The notes beneath the pieces were generated by a model that saw nothing but the letters and a program-made list of their open reading frames with translations, ran no database searches and was not told the DNA's origin. A stretch of DNA of 64,000 nt from Nectonema munidae (lineage: Eukaryota; Nematomorpha; Nectonematoida; Nectonematidae): assembly GCA_030549495.1 (NCBI GenBank), contig JAUIRK010000971.1, forward strand, positions 62,001 to 126,000, written 5' to 3'. Shown here one piece after another: positions 13,015-25,420 of the stretch (its first letter is position 1; the number at the start of each line of letters is the position of its first letter). The position numbers and the translations under genes are program-made.

Positions 13015-14420
13015 AACAATCCTAACTCTTTCTGCTATATATGTGGTAGTTTTACTATTCCAAGTCAGAGAGTAAACATTAGTGTATTTATCAAACAAGC
13101 ATATTTTGCGTATTAAGTAAAACTTGGTGATCAAGAAAAGGCATGGGCTCCTCACAAAGTAGAGTGTGTCGAGAATTTACGGATGTGGACTAAAGGAACA
13201 CGTGAAAAGATGCCATTTGGTATCCCCATGTTTTTACGAGAGCAGAAAAATCATTCCACAAACTATTATTTCTGTTCAGTGAAAACATCAGGATTCAACA
13301 AAAAAAAATTAAAATAGAATATCCAAATACACCGTCAGCTATGAGACCAATGCCTCATTCAGCTGAAATTGAAGTGCCAGTTTTTAAAGAACTACTTCCT
13401 ATAGAAGATCTAAGTAATGTAGAAGAGAGCAGCGACAACAATGGTACAGATTTTGACATTCCCAAAGATCCACTTTGCAAAAAATTTGATCAAAACGAGT
13501 TGGATGATTTAACACGTGATTTGAACTTATCAAAAAAAAAAAGTTTCAGAATTACTAGCATCAAGACTGAACGAAAAAATCTTCTTAAGCAAGGAGTGAA
13601 AGTATCATCCTTTCGAACTAGAGTAAGTTCATTTCTGAAGCACTTTCAAAGTGACAGCGGTTTTGTATTTTGTCATATAACATTTCTGGTTTGCTAAAAG
13701 AAATAGGGCTTTCAATTTACAACCCAAATGAATGGCGAATGTTTATTGACAGCTCAAAACGGCGTTTAAAGTGTGATATTCTACACAATGGCAATTTGTT
13801 TGGCGCAGTTCCTATTGTGTATTCAGTTTGTCTTTGTGAAGAATATGAAGCTGTAAAAAAATTATTGGGTAATTGGAATATAAAAAACACAATTGGAACA
13901 TCTGTGTTGACCTTAAAATGGTGACCTTTCTTCTTGATCAGCAAGGTGAATACACAAAGTACCCCTGCTTTCTCTGTATGTGGGATAGCAGAGCCAGAGA
14001 AAAGCACTGGGTTGAGAAAAATTGGCCAATAAGATCTAATCTTAAACTTGGAGATGCCAACATTGTAAATGAGCCACTTGTTGGCAGAAATAAAATAATA
14101 TTCCCACCCTTACACATAAAGGTGTGTTTTATGAAACAATTTGTAAAAGCATTATCAACTGTTTAAAGTACATCATCTTGACTTTTCCTAAACTTTCAAT
14201 TGAAAAAATCAAAGCTAGTGTGTTTGATGGGCCACAAATTCGTCAGCTTATCAAAGATAAACAGTTTACCAGTTCAATGACAGAACTTGAAAAAAAATGC
14301 TTGGCTATCATTCAAAGAAGTCGTTAAAAACTTTCTTGGAAACTAAAAAAACATTTATAATAGTAAATGAAGTGCTTGTCCCTAAAAAGAGAAAGAATTA
14401 AAGCGAATAAGAATAGGACT
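13015..14420 (+). pseudogene. Transposon-associated ORF of uncertain class, broken copy
   Basis: Translation in several plus frames gives segments typical of a multicopy protein family common in arthropod, cnidarian and fish genomes. They are YFCSVKTSGFNKK near 13270, EWRMFIDSSKRRLKC near 13730, ILHNGNLFGAVPIVY near 13785, YPCFLCMWDSRAREKHW near 13965 and IIFPPLHIKVCFMKQF near 14100. I recall this family as a high-copy, transposon-linked ORF with conserved C-x2-C motifs but cannot name its superfamily with certainty. The coding sequence changes frame at least twice, and the C-terminal part found in full-length relatives is not seen. A second, shorter fragment lies at 43799-43990. Bases 12367-13014 hold nothing recognisable beyond the CNT 3' end. 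Confidence 0.6.
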
Positions 14421-14448
14421 TTGTGAGATTGCTATCATCCAATATTAA

Positions 14449-14579
14449 CCCATTTACGGCCATTGTTGCTATTTTGGAACATAAGTAATTTCACCTTCGT
14501 CTGCTTTTTTCAATGACTTTGAATATAAATCGTCTGCGTTTTTTAGATATATCGTCTGCTTTGCTTGGCCTTAAATGGG
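14449..14579. mobile_element. Palindromic TTAA-flanked MITE (copy 3)
   Basis: TTAA occurs at 14445-14448 and 14580-14583. The termini CCCATTTACGGCC and GGCCTTAAATGGG are inverted. The interior (TCGTCTGC...CAATGACTTTGAATATAAA) is nearly the exact reverse complement of the copy at 62464-62593, so the two are the same family in opposite orientation. Confidence 0.7.
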
Positions 14580-15267
14580 TTAATGCTAAAAATTAATTGG
14601 GAATATAGAATTAATAGTTAGGTTAATTTTTTACCGATAAATTCAATCGTTAGGTCACTTTCTGAAGGACTTATAATTCACCCTTTGTTGCCTACACTCA
14701 TAACAGCTCTACCTTTTGTGCACACGAGCATCTATACCTCACTCTGTGCTTGTACTTCTTTGCTCGCATTTGTGATTTTATCATCGCTGTCTATATTTCT
14801 TATTTTCATTTCCCATACGAATCTTTTGAGGTAAATTTTTTATAATTTCGCTTTCTTACTACGCGCAGAAGGCCCATCTTAACAAAATGAGATGATTAAA
14901 TCGTCATGGCCAATGTCATCCATGAGTTTTCTATATTGGCATTTTATTTGTTGTTTTGCTTTATATTATGCATACTGTCAAAAACAGTTTCCTTATTTTT
15001 TTATATGGTGAGTTAAGCCTCTCGAGTGAATAAATTGCTTAATTGTGTACTTATTCATATGGATACTCAAGAAAAACCGCTGCTAAACATGGAGGATCGG
15101 TGTTTGCAAGTGTCAAATATTTTAGTAAAACAAAATGAAAATAATATACATGCTCAAATGCACAGCAAAAAGATGGCGCTAATTGAAGGTTGAAAACATG
15201 CACTTGATTCACACTTTTATATTGCAGTTTGATTGGAAATTCGAGTTCGTCTCCGTTCTTCTTACTA

Positions 15268-15648
15268 CAGTCTAAAGGAGCAATAACCCAAAAATGGGTT
15301 TTAATCGGAACAGAACATTTGAAAACCTTTTGGGTTAATGAAATTAACGGGATTGTGAAGAAACAATGATTGCCATCAAATTTTGCGGAGATAATACCAT
15401 ATTACTGAAATATTCCCAATATAACTTAAATATTTTACCAAAAGCGTCAAATTTTTCATTAAAAATTATAATCTCAAAAAGAGAAGGAAAAACTTTAAGA
15501 AAAAAAATTGAATTATACAGATAGTGAAGAGCTTGGATTAATGAAGTCCCATTTAATAAGGATATGTTGCATTTTAAGAAAGATATTGGACTTTGTAAAA
15601 TCTGGTATTTTTATGAGATAGCAAATTTTAAATCAAGAGTTTTCACTG
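15268..15648. mobile_element. pogo/Tigger-like MITE
   Basis: A 381-bp element flanked by TA (15266-15267 and 15649-15650). The left end is CAGTCTAAAGG and the right end is GTTTTCACTG, whose reverse complement CAGTGAAAAC is pogo-like. The interior matches the element at 7070. It has no coding capacity. Confidence 0.55.
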
Positions 15649-16080
15649 TATATTTTCGTTATTTTTATACCCAGCTATTTTCCTCTGGTTGAGCGTTTGT
15701 TTATAATAAGCTTAAATAATTTTCAAAATTTTAAATACCATAATTATTGCAATGATATACCGATGAAAGTAAAAAGATTCAAATAACAAAAAATTATCTG
15801 TAAGTAAATTTTTTTAAAAAGGATTACATTGAGAACAAAAAAATTTAATTGGAATCAAGAAAAATATTTTATTTTTATATACTACAAATCCATACGGAGG
15901 AGACTAAAACGAGTCTAAGTTCAGCTTTGTTTAAACAAAGTTTCAAGCAGAAATATTTTTTCAACATTCAGATATTTAAAAACAAGTAATTTCCTAATAC
16001 CTAATATATGGGATGAGCTTCGTTAAAAAAATCAGAATGTATATGGTTTAGTAAAAAAATAAATAAATTTTAAAATTCAA

Positions 16081-16330
16081 TTAACCATTTGAGTACAAGA
16101 ATTTTAAACACTAATCATCTGCTTTTTTCAATGGAATTTTATAAATTTAAAGCAAAGGGTTAGACCACCTCTATTAAAAGACGATCTGTATATAATGACC
16201 AGTTTCCATTCTCCCCAATTAATCGAGATTGCGTTTATTAGAGCTTCATAAAGCAACCACCTGTTCATAAAGACTAATTTTGATGATACCATTAAATTAA
16301 CCCGCTGAGGGTCAGTGTGACACCAATGTC
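16081..16330. mobile_element. Possible TTAA-flanked MITE remnants
   Basis: TTAACCATTTGAGTAC at 16081 and TTAACCCGCTGAGGGTCAGT at about 16301 look like ends of the TTAACCC family. The first is followed by the family phrase ATCATCTGCTTTTTTCAATG. A single element cannot be bounded. The rest of 15650-17310 contains nothing else recognised. Confidence 0.3.
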
Positions 16331-17310
16331 CCAAAAATGAAAATAGTATGCTTTAAAAAAATTTTCAAGAAGAAGATAATGCTCATCAAGAGTGGCCTTT
16401 TAATACATCGTTGACTGTATATGAATAATGTTAACTTTATAGCGTTTATTACTATTAACAGGAAATACATGCTTTTTCAAATCCAATGCAGCGAATAAAA
16501 AACAAAACTTGAAATGCACCATAATTAGTTTATGAGACAAACAGTGTTGAGTGAAACCTTTTTATGTAGCACATTTTAACTTTATTGAAGAGATATTTTC
16601 GCAAACTTTTCAGAAATTCAGGTAAAAAGATGAAAGTTTTATGAAATTTTAAAACAACATTTCTAGATGATTAAATGAGAGTATAATTAAAAAAGTATAT
16701 TTTTGTCTAACCAGTAGAGGGCATGAGACAAGGGTTATTTAAATTTACTAATATGCTTTTAAAATTTTAATCGCACCCACTTTTAATTGCTGCCCACTAA
16801 GCCAGCCTGGAGTTGAAGAATCATTGTCAAGCCCTGGTTTTCTATATGGGCTTCTAAAATAGTGCCACATTCATCAGGGTAATATGCTGTTGCGAATATT
16901 TAGCAAAACTTTGAGATTTATTTGTAGATTAAATCGAAGAAATAAAAATGAATGTAAGAAAATACATTAAATGCTTTGTATGTTGTGAAATTGATATTTA
17001 GGATATATTAAAATAAAATTAGGCTATGCACAAATTTATCAAGATAGTGAGTGTGAGGGCCTATAAGAATCAAAGTATTCCACTCCATTCCATAGTTCAA
17101 AAAGAATAATTATTATTATTTTCGTGAAAGATGTGCTATGCAAATAAGTATTATGTAAGGCAAAAAGTTGACCAATGTTGAGCAAAATTTTAAAATACAA
17201 TCACACGCTCTTAAAATAATAATGTTATTCGATTATATATATCATATGTCATGTATCTTGTAGAAAACATAGTTGTAAAGGATAAAGGAAATAAATTAAG
17301 TTATATAAAA

Positions 17311-17436
17311 TTAGAATTCATCAACCCAAGGATTTTTGGCTATAAAATCTGAAATAACTTCCTTCATGATCAAATTAGGAATAAGTTGATCAGGTGTTAA
17401 TGGCTCACGCGTTATTGGATCGAAGTGGCCTACTTT
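17311..17436 (-). CDS. STUB1: STUB1 terminal exon: second half of U-box
   Basis: Forty-one codons plus TAA. It begins [14 protein letters not shown] and contains [13 protein letters not shown], closely matching the human VGHFDPVTRSPLT and EQLIPNLAMKEVI. Confidence 0.93.
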   Translation of the reverse strand, partial: KVGHFDPITREPLTPDQLIPNLIMKEVISDFIAKNPWVDEF

Positions 17437-20400
17437 CTAAAAAAAAATAAAGAAAAATAAAATGAGCAACCGTGCATCAATGAAAAATATCATCTTGGTT
17501 CTATTAAGCCCAGGTTAACCAGTTAAGGCCAGCTCCACTTCCAGCTCTGGAAAGTATTAATAAAATGAACGTCTCACGTTGATTGTTAAGAGAGATAATC
17601 TGAAAGAACATACAGCAAAATGATTTTTTCATTGTGTTATGTGTATGTAGGCAATGTGATTAATCGTGCTGCTTATTACCGCCATATTTTGAATTTTAGT
17701 CATGTCTATGAAGCATCTATGAGAGTTTAAATCTTATCAATTTTTTCATTATGCGTGCGAAATTCAACACAACATAGCAATTAGACAGTGTGTAACAAAA
17801 TGAGCCTAAAGTGCTAATATAAAAATGAATAGGAATAAAAATCTGAATATTTATTCAAGGAGAAAAAATAAAATTTTCAAATAAGTGAATTTATAAATTA
17901 AAGATATTTTGATATTGATAGTGCGATTCCTATGATTTAACATCACGACTAAATATCAAATTATTGATTGGGTAATTTGACATTTTAATTAAACGCATGT
18001 TTCTGAATGATTGGTTAATAGTTTGTTATTCCATTGGAATAAAATTAACACCACAATGCAAAATTCACAACATATAATTTAGACTAGAAGTAGAAAATCT
18101 AAATAACTAACGTTCGTTCTTTTTTCTTCAAAAATTAAACGGATTTAAAATCGATGCATCAGATCCTGAGGCTGACAAGACCTCATAATTTTTAATAGCA
18201 TTACTTTCCTACCTACTCCTTTTGGTAAAGGGACCGAATGCTTCGTCGATGAACGTTTCGTCTCGTGACACTTCGTCTTCAGACATATCGTGGGATTACT
18301 TTTTCACTAATTTTGCTAGTAGGTTTCACTTTCAAACCGGTAAACTTTACTAATACATCAGTGGAATTTTGCACAAGAGTTATTGGTAATTTAGTTAGTA
18401 TGTGATTTAATTAGCTAGTTACAATTAACCGTTGAGAAACCTTACTGATTCATTAGTGAAAATGTGGACAAGAGCGTTTAATAATTTAGTTAGTAAGTCT
18501 CACACTGAAAAAAATGTAATAGCTACTACTATAAAAAGCGTGGCCTAGTCTTAGTCTAATCCTAAAGTTTTATATCTACTTCAATATATTTCAATAAAAC
18601 CAGTGTTAATCCTCAAACAAAAATCTTTAATCAATTTTTTATTGCGTTTTATTTTAATATATTAAAGTTCTTTTAACAAAAATCTGAAGTAAAAACTCTC
18701 TTTCTCTATCACCATTCTAACTTTGATATAAAGAGTGAGGGAGAGAGGGGTAAATTGTTTTTTAGTTTTAAAAATACATTTATGCAACAAACTAATCATT
18801 TGCGACGAAAAAACTCTTCGACCAAATGTCCATTCAACGAATCATCAGACGGCAATATGTCTGTTCAACGAACTATATGGCGACAAAGTGTAATTAATAG
18901 AAAAAAATTAAGGGCTAGATTTACATTCTCAACTGAAATCGATGACTTATCTAGAATGTTTAATAATACAACTTTATGAACACGGGCAAATATAGATAAT
19001 AAAATTGGGCACTTAGTTAGTTAGAAGTTTTTTTAGACGTGTAGATTACCAGCAATAATGCAAAACATATTCGTGTAGTAGATGATGGTAATCAAGTATT
19101 CTGTATAATCAGACGGAATTTAGAAAATGCTTATCTGGTGTTTAACTCTGCTGCTGTTGATTAAATTTAAATGTGCTCTTTTTATGGAGTTGGCTTTATT
19201 AACAAGTTGCAATAACATCTTTACTTGCCTGGTTAAATAAAATGACAAATCTAGCACGCATTATTTGCATAGAGAAGGTATTCAACTACTTCCGTCACAT
19301 AGCAAAGTAAAACTTCACGCATCATGGGCGTTTGCTGGGGGTGGCAAAAAGGTCACGCGACCTAGGATGCGTCTGTTGCCCAAACTCTTTTAAAATTCGT
19401 ATTACATTTTTTCCGTATTGTGTATTAGTTTAAAAAGGCATATTTTAACATTTCACTTTAAATTTTGGGATTTAGATGTTGCACAACTATGAAACTATAA
19501 TTTGAGTGAAAAAATATATTGTAGATGGCGTTAATCTTTAAAATAAGCACTATATAGGATTAAAAGTTTGAAATGTCAAATATAAACTTCTATTTTTGTT
19601 CATAACAGTATATTTTGGCAAATATCTTAGATGGAAAAAATGAGCTATATTTTAGATATTTTGATATATATTCTATTTAAGTTATAAAAAATATAAACAT
19701 TTCTTAATTTTTCAAGTTCACTTTTTTTGAAAAATTGTTTGCTTCTTCGTGCCTACTAAAACTCGAAGCTTTAGCAATGTCTTTTTTTATTGAATGATAT
19801 TCCTAGACTTCGTCACTTACATATTAAAGGCTGTAAACTTCCTACAATCTCACAAGTTGTATTATGTTACTAAGTCAAGTTTAGAAATGAAGACTCGTCA
19901 AAGAATAAAAGATAAGTGTCGAAATTATTTTCAAAAAAGTATCAAAAATTATTTGTAACATTGAAAATTATTATTGTCAAACTTGTATAGTTAATTTTAG
20001 ATGGGTTATATAATTTATTTTTCAACATACTCTTGCAGATTTACCTAACTATATTTCAATATAACTTAAGTATAGCGTTGTTATGATTTATAGCTATATT
20101 TTATATTTAATCACGTAATGATAGTTTATATCGTTGTCATGAATAAAACGTTTTTTGATACTAAATAAAGGACATACTTTTTGTATCACTATCCTTTTAT
20201 TATTATTATACAAAACAAAAGTAATGTATTCAATCTGTGAAATAATCTGACAATTGGTCAGAGTTTGTTTTTCAGAAATTTGGAATTATGTTTTTTTGTG
20301 TCTCATGCAAAATTCTTTTTCTTCTTCTTATAACATTGTGGTGTATCAAAATATTTAACAAATTTATTCAAGAAAACATGTATTTAGTAAAAAAAAATAG

Positions 20401-23400
20401 TAAAATTAAAGGAAACTACAAAGATCAGGCTTACATAAAGGTGTTCTTCTATTTCTTTTTTATCGTATGTAATACCGCTAGGTGTAATGACAGGAGATTT
20501 CATAATTTCAAAGCTTATCTTTCCACATAGGTAATCTGGAACCTCTCTAGTCTTAAAGTAGTTATGAAAACATATTTAAGGAGAGCATAAAAACAGAAAG
20601 TTTAATGAAAATACCACCAAACACATTATGAGCGTATCAAAATAAAAAATTAATGTTGAGCAATACAATTGGAATGAAATACAAAGAGAATGTTTTAGAA
20701 TGAACAATTAAAGAAAGCGAAAGGAAAAAACAGTTGATCTAAGATAAATACAAAATCACACTTAGATCAGCTTCAAGCTGAAATATCTTCTAAATACACC
20801 TGAGTTTTGCTGAATTCTTAATGGATCAATCCTAATAAAGATAGCGTACAAAAAATTGTTGTAGACAAATATTTAATTTTTTCAATTTTTTTATAAGGTA
20901 TCATATGTAATTCTGTGTCTGATAAAAACTCCGTAAACACCAAAAATTTTCTCAACATGGTTTTAACAATCAGTATAATGAAGTTCGCTTCTTATAGTCC
21001 CCTTCTCTAATAGAGTATTTGCTATGGACATCATTTCTTGACTTGCTATCCCGTAACGATGATAAAATGCGAGATATTTATGATAAGCTTTGTAAAGAAA
21101 TACCGAGATCAATTCATCTGTTTCCTTCTATCCCAGTTTGTTTTTTCTTCATTCAAATCCATCTAATTTTCTGATTCATCGTCTTTCTGTCGTATTCTTC
21201 AAGACTTGTTTCCCTCTTTTACTTGAAAGCCTTAACTTTCCTACACAGTGGCAAGTGTCAAGAGACTTCTGAATTTTTACTGCAAATTCAACAGGATGTT
21301 CTTTCTCTAAGTAGTTCTTCATTTCACATTTAGGAAGAAATATATGAAAATTTAGATGCTCTAGATTCGGCAAAATATACCTGGTCACTGCCGGCTACTC
21401 TCAGGGGAGAGTTGGAAGTATAAATATAAAAAACTTTTGTTGTCATCCACCTGGTCCCCAATGAACATGTAAAAATTTATTTAATCTTTTTTGATTTTTA
21501 AATCGTTCTTGGCACCTGAAATTATTCAACATATATACAGCATGACAATGTTGAAACTTGAATGTAACTATAGGTAAGTTTTTATATCTTTTATTTTTTC
21601 TGGGTTTTATGATTTTCTTAGATCAAACCATCCTAAATATTTGAAGTTAATTCATTGTTATCAAAGTTTCAAGATTCATCATCTATTATCCTATTTTGCA
21701 ATATTGCTTTATATTGATCAAAATGGTGACCAGAAAATAAAGACATATGACCTCTTTTCTTCTTACGAAAGTCCATTTTTGAGAGCGGCTCCACATTCTG
21801 CTGTCATTATTGATGAACAACGTGTGGCTTTCAGAGGAAGTTGCGGAGTAAAAGTATACGATCCTTATAAACCTGATAGATATGGTATTAAGTTTTACGA
21901 TATATGTGATTCAATATACTATTATTTTATGTTACCCGAAATATATGTATCAGGATCCAAGCCCTAAAGTCTGCTCACTTATATAAAATTATCGTCATGA
22001 GAACCAACCAGAAAATAGACCCTGGCTGCGTTTTGTAACTATCTGAACATTTGGGCATTTGGAACATTTGTCCAACCCACAAGATTTCTGTAAAGACAAA
22101 GACAATGGAAGAAAGATATGTATAAAAAACTTGTTTTCGTATTATCAGAATTCTTCAATACTTGAATTACCCATAGGCATAAAGTCTCTTTTACTTTTTA
22201 TGGGTTTTCAGAATCTGAACTTCATACAAGACAACAAGAACATCTGTACAAAAAAAGAACATCTTGTCCGTTTTGAGTTTCAAAAAAAATGATAAGGCGA
22301 TGTGAAAAGTGTAAGGTTATTTTTGAAAAAATAATTGAAAAAAGGTTTTTCTTTTATCGTCTTGTTTAAGGAGGTAAAATTTGCGTTTAACTTTAAAGAG
22401 TGGTTTCTATTGAAACTCTTTACTCAAAATACGGTTGAAAAACTTGGGTGTAAAAATGCATAAGTTAATAAAGCGAAGGTTAAATTAAGTTTTAACGAAT
22501 TTTATTAATTTAGTTTACATTTTTACAATTAAATGGAAAACCACTTTATTGCTGATATCATTTTTAAATCAAAATTAACTAAAAATGTAATTTGTAATTT
22601 TATTTTTAATAAAATTATTTTTTAATTTAAATCAAAGATATTTTTTGTTAAAAGTTCAAAATTTGAAACCATTTCAACTTAAAGAACTTTAAATTGAAAG
22701 TATTTAATTTGAATTTGAAAATAAAATATGTTCTTGAAGAATGTGAAAAGATATACTTGGCGCTCTTTATCAACTTGAATGAAAACTTCATTAAGATCGG
22801 AACAAGACTTTTCCTGAACAAAAATGTATTTATCTTACTTTATTACTACAGCCTTGAATAAAACCCACAACTCTTATCAATAAAAAAAAGAAAGGAAACT
22901 TACATGACTTTGTTCAATTTCTTGGATTTTAAATTCTTTGTCATCAACATCACTTTGAGATTTTAAATTTTCAATTTCTCTAAAATTAAAACATGTTGCA
23001 TCGGTGGACATCAATTGTAAATATCATCTATTATGTCGCGCACTTGTTTATCGCTCAACCCGTATGAGTGCCGAACATCCTCTGATATTGAACATATATT
23101 ATGTTAGATAAGCAGCAGGTAGGAAATTTACCTATGTGCATGCTCTTTAATGCACTTGACTGCAAAGACTTGGAGATCATTTTCACGCTTGATCCTTTCA
23201 TTTTCTATCTTCTTCCAGTTGAGGTGTTTCGCCTCACGCACTTTGCATGTTATGTCGTCTCCAAAATTGAGCTTGGCTTTCTTCCCAAGTTCATACGCTT
23301 TTGAAAAGAATGATAATAATTGAAAGCTGAGTGCACAAAAATGATTGGAGCATTACCTCTTTCCAGTTTATTTATCGCTTCAGTGAACAATCCCAAGTGT

Positions 23401-23555
23401 ATCAAAACTTGACCCATGAAAAAATAAGCTTTGACGTTATCGTGATCCAATTCTAATGCCTTTTTGCAATCTTCGTATGCCAAGTCATTCTTGTTTAATT
23501 TGAGGTATGCGAGCGCTCTATTAGTAAAGTATTTGCATTCAGATGGATTATTTAT
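17311..23555 (-). CDS. STUB1: CHIP (STIP1 homology and U-box) co-chaperone E3 ubiquitin ligase, partial
   Basis: CHIP binds Hsp70/Hsp90 C-terminal tails through TPRs and ubiquitinates their clients through a U-box, mainly in the cytosol. Minus-strand exons in order are 23555-23357, 23297-23132, 22979-22904, 22813-22757, 20542-20435 and 17436-17311 (stop TAA), with consensus GT-AG sites and consistent phases. They encode two TPR motifs ([32 protein letters not shown]), the CHIP-specific LNFGDD segment, a helical linker (NLNEVF-like [14 protein letters not shown]), and a U-box ([39 protein letters not shown]) ending NPWVDEF, close to the family's usual C terminus. The first TPR-encoding exon and start codon were not found between 23556 and the window end. 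The linker is shorter than in vertebrates. The 3.0-kb last intron and the 2.2-kb intron before the U-box exon hold repeats and a piggyBac relic. Confidence 0.92.
18225..18905. repeat. Possible degraded inverted-repeat element in a STUB1 intron
   Basis: The stretch 18229-18290 is rich in TTCGTC and TCGTCTC phrases. The stretch 18805-18900 contains near-inverse phrases such as TTCGACCAAATGTCC and CAACGAATCATCAGACGG. This suggests opposite ends of a decayed MITE about 0.7 kb long, but no target duplication could be read. The rest of the 17437-20434 intron shows nothing recognisable. Confidence 0.25.
20435..20542 (-). CDS. STUB1: STUB1 exon: first half of U-box
   Basis: Thirty-six codons beginning [14 protein letters not shown] and ending KKEIEEHLY before gtaagc. 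The E2-contact loop and the invariant proline in TPSGITYD are intact. Confidence 0.92.
20980..21970 (+). pseudogene. piggyBac transposase relic 1
   Basis: On the plus strand, segments match piggyBac transposases: [19 protein letters not shown] near 21035 (compare LRFDDKxTRxxRxxDKL) and the catalytic-region block from 21800, [16 protein letters not shown] then [15 protein letters not shown] (compare TIDEQLxxFRGRCPFR and PSKPxKYGIK). The intervening 500 bases carry stops and no match. It lies within a STUB1 intron on the opposite strand. A cysteine-poor tail to about 22290 may belong to it. Confidence 0.65.
22757..22813 (-). CDS. STUB1: STUB1 microexon: dimerisation helix
   Basis: This 57-bp exon encodes [19 protein letters not shown], matching the human stretch MADMDELFSQVDEKRK just before the U-box. 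The acceptor is tgttcag and the donor gtatat; phase 0 at both ends. Confidence 0.8.
22904..22979 (-). CDS. STUB1: STUB1 exon: linker helix
   Basis: The exon spans 76 bases, acceptor ttttag and donor gtaagt. It encodes a charged linker, [17 protein letters not shown], corresponding to the low-conservation coiled-coil segment between TPR and U-box. The phases fit both neighbours exactly. Confidence 0.75.
23132..23297 (-). CDS. STUB1: STUB1 exon: end of TPR3 and LNFGDD helix
   Basis: The exon encodes [15 protein letters not shown], then a basic/acidic helix with [11 protein letters not shown]. It matches AYSLAKEQRLNFGDD and RWNSIEERR of human CHIP. It ends in phase 2 and joins the exon at 22979 as HAHREIEN. 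Confidence 0.9.
23357..23555 (-). CDS. STUB1: STUB1 exon: TPR motifs
   Basis: The exon starts [18 protein letters not shown] after ttttaag and ends KLERG before gtaatg in phase 1. It supplies the second TPR and most of the third. The human protein reads YYTNRALCYLKMQ and [20 protein letters not shown] at these places. Confidence 0.9.
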
Positions 23556-24102
23556 CTTAAAACAAAGAAAAAGGAGGCTGTATTAGAAGATTATTAAAGC
23601 AGCAATTATCCTTATCACACTACACTACAACTTGACATAACTACATTGGACAGGGATCTACCAAAGACATTGTAGCACCAAAGCGAGACAAATAGATAAC
23701 TTCAGTGGGTAATGAATGATTGACACACAAATTATGGGACAATACCAAAATTTCGCATGCTTTTGATTCTAGTAAAGGCTGATTCAGATTTTTCTTGCTT
23801 TAAAACATTTACCTTAAGTTTTGAAAAATCAGAGAAAGTTAGTGCATTCAGTTCTCATTCAAAGGTATATTAGTTTATTAGAGACAAGTGTTACACTTTA
23901 TAAAGATGTTAAAATTAAGTATGAAATAAAGGATTTTATATAGTTCAGTCATTCATTCAAGCAGCTAGCGAAATCTAATTTTGTTTTATATATGACACTT
24001 TATCTATGGTTACGAACTGAGATACGTCCAAATAAGGGACAAAAAAAAGGGAAAATTTAAATAAATTTGAATTTTTGACGAACTTCTATGAGATTTTCAT
24101 CA

Positions 24103-24336
24103 GTCATAGGAACTATCAATAGCTGTAGAGAATAATTTTTGGGTCTGCTTAAAAAATATAAACATAAAGCACCCCAAGATCATAATAGCATATCGAGCCA
24201 CGTAGTTGATACGTGTCGTAAAAGTATGTGGTTTACCGTGTTTACGAAATTTAGTTGAAATAGAAAAATGTCCATAAATGTTTATAACTGTTGTACACCA
24301 TATGAGCATTAGAGTTAGCTTTAAAGATGTCATCAT
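24103..24336 (-). CDS. Small two-helix membrane protein candidate, unrecognised
   Basis: A complete 78-residue frame starts at ATG right after an in-frame TAA and ends in TGA. It has two hydrophobic stretches, around residues 4-22 (LKLTLMLIWCTTVINIYG) and 47-62 (YAIMILGCFMFIFF), separated by a basic loop (KFRKHGKPHTFTTR), which would suit a hairpin membrane protein. I do not recognise a family, there is no homology support and no promoter evidence, and the gene-like look may be chance. The rest of 23556-25130 has no other candidate. Confidence 0.25.
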
Positions 24337-25234
24337 TTAATTCCAGGATGTTAGTATATAGGAAATACTTTGAACCAGTTATAATTGGCACTATTGCAGT
24401 GAGAGAAGATACCCCTTGGCCCTTTTCCATTAAGCTTCAAAATTTCCAAACTATTTTAAAGTTTTGGAAAATTCCAAGTGAAGATTCTTTAGCATTTTTA
24501 TAAAAATTGATATTATTTACCAAGCCATCTTTTATGGTAAAATACTGAAGGCAAACCAAAAACATTTTTATAATTTTATGATTTGAAAAATCTATTTGTA
24601 GAGAGAAATATAAAGATAAAAATAAATCATTATTATAAAAGTGTTTATGAACTATGACAATTGCTTCAGATTTAGTTTTGCGACTTAATTTTTTTTTTAG
24701 CAATTTTAGAATCGTGGTAGAGTTTAAAGTTCAATTAAACTTAAACCCAAACTTAACTTAACCTAGTTTTTTGGCTGGACCCCATGTTGGCCCCTCCACA
24801 TCAAATACTATACCTATTTTACTGGATTTAAAATTTACTCGAAACTTTTTATAATTTAATTTTTTTGAGTGGGTTTTGCATCCAGGGGAAGAAATATCTC
24901 TCTTATCTGGACGGGTGAATCTTAGACCAAGAGCACTCTTAATTAAAGGTCTCTGCTGGCATCGGAACGTGAGAGCACCACCCAAACCGATTATAAAAAA
25001 CTTAAGTTTCAGAATTCTAAATATCGATAAGTAATTCTCATGAAAAAAATTGATAAGTTTTAAATTTTTTAGTTTTAAACCTATTTCTTTACAACTTTTT
25101 AAAAACTTGGCTCTTGTTTGGCCCCCTCACTTTTGAAAATCTAGAACCGCGACTGCGGACACGTATTCTATAATATATATTTGCCGTCCCAAGTGTCGCC
25201 TCTGAACATGTGTCCTCTCCATCCTCCCCTCGTC

Positions 25235-25420
25235 CTTGTGTGAAGGCTTGGTTAGATACGACTTCTCTACCTCGCGGTCTTGAGTTTGATCCCGCATCAA
25301 ACGTTTTAGGCACATAGTTCGACACAAGTGGCATAATTGTGCCTTCTCGGTGAAAATAACCCAGTGTGTCTTAACGCTTTGTTAGAGGGGGAGCGCATTT
25401 TGAAATTAAAGGCATTGTTT
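25235..25420 (+). repeat. tRNA-derived SINE, family B
   Basis: The tRNA-like head reads GGCTTGGTTAGATACGAC (A-box region) and GAGTTTGATCCCGC (B-box region). The tail CACATAGTTCGACACAAG...GAAAATAACCC is shared with the copy at about 30189-30400. Just upstream, 24770-25135 carries two direct phrases of the form TTGGC(C/T)...GGCCCC(C/T)TC that may be another decayed element. Confidence 0.5.

Noticed and set aside
21176-21388. 70-codon minus frame within a STUB1 intron
   Set aside because: Lies within the piggyBac relic on the opposite strand and does not match CHIP; the correct linker exons were found at 22757-22979.
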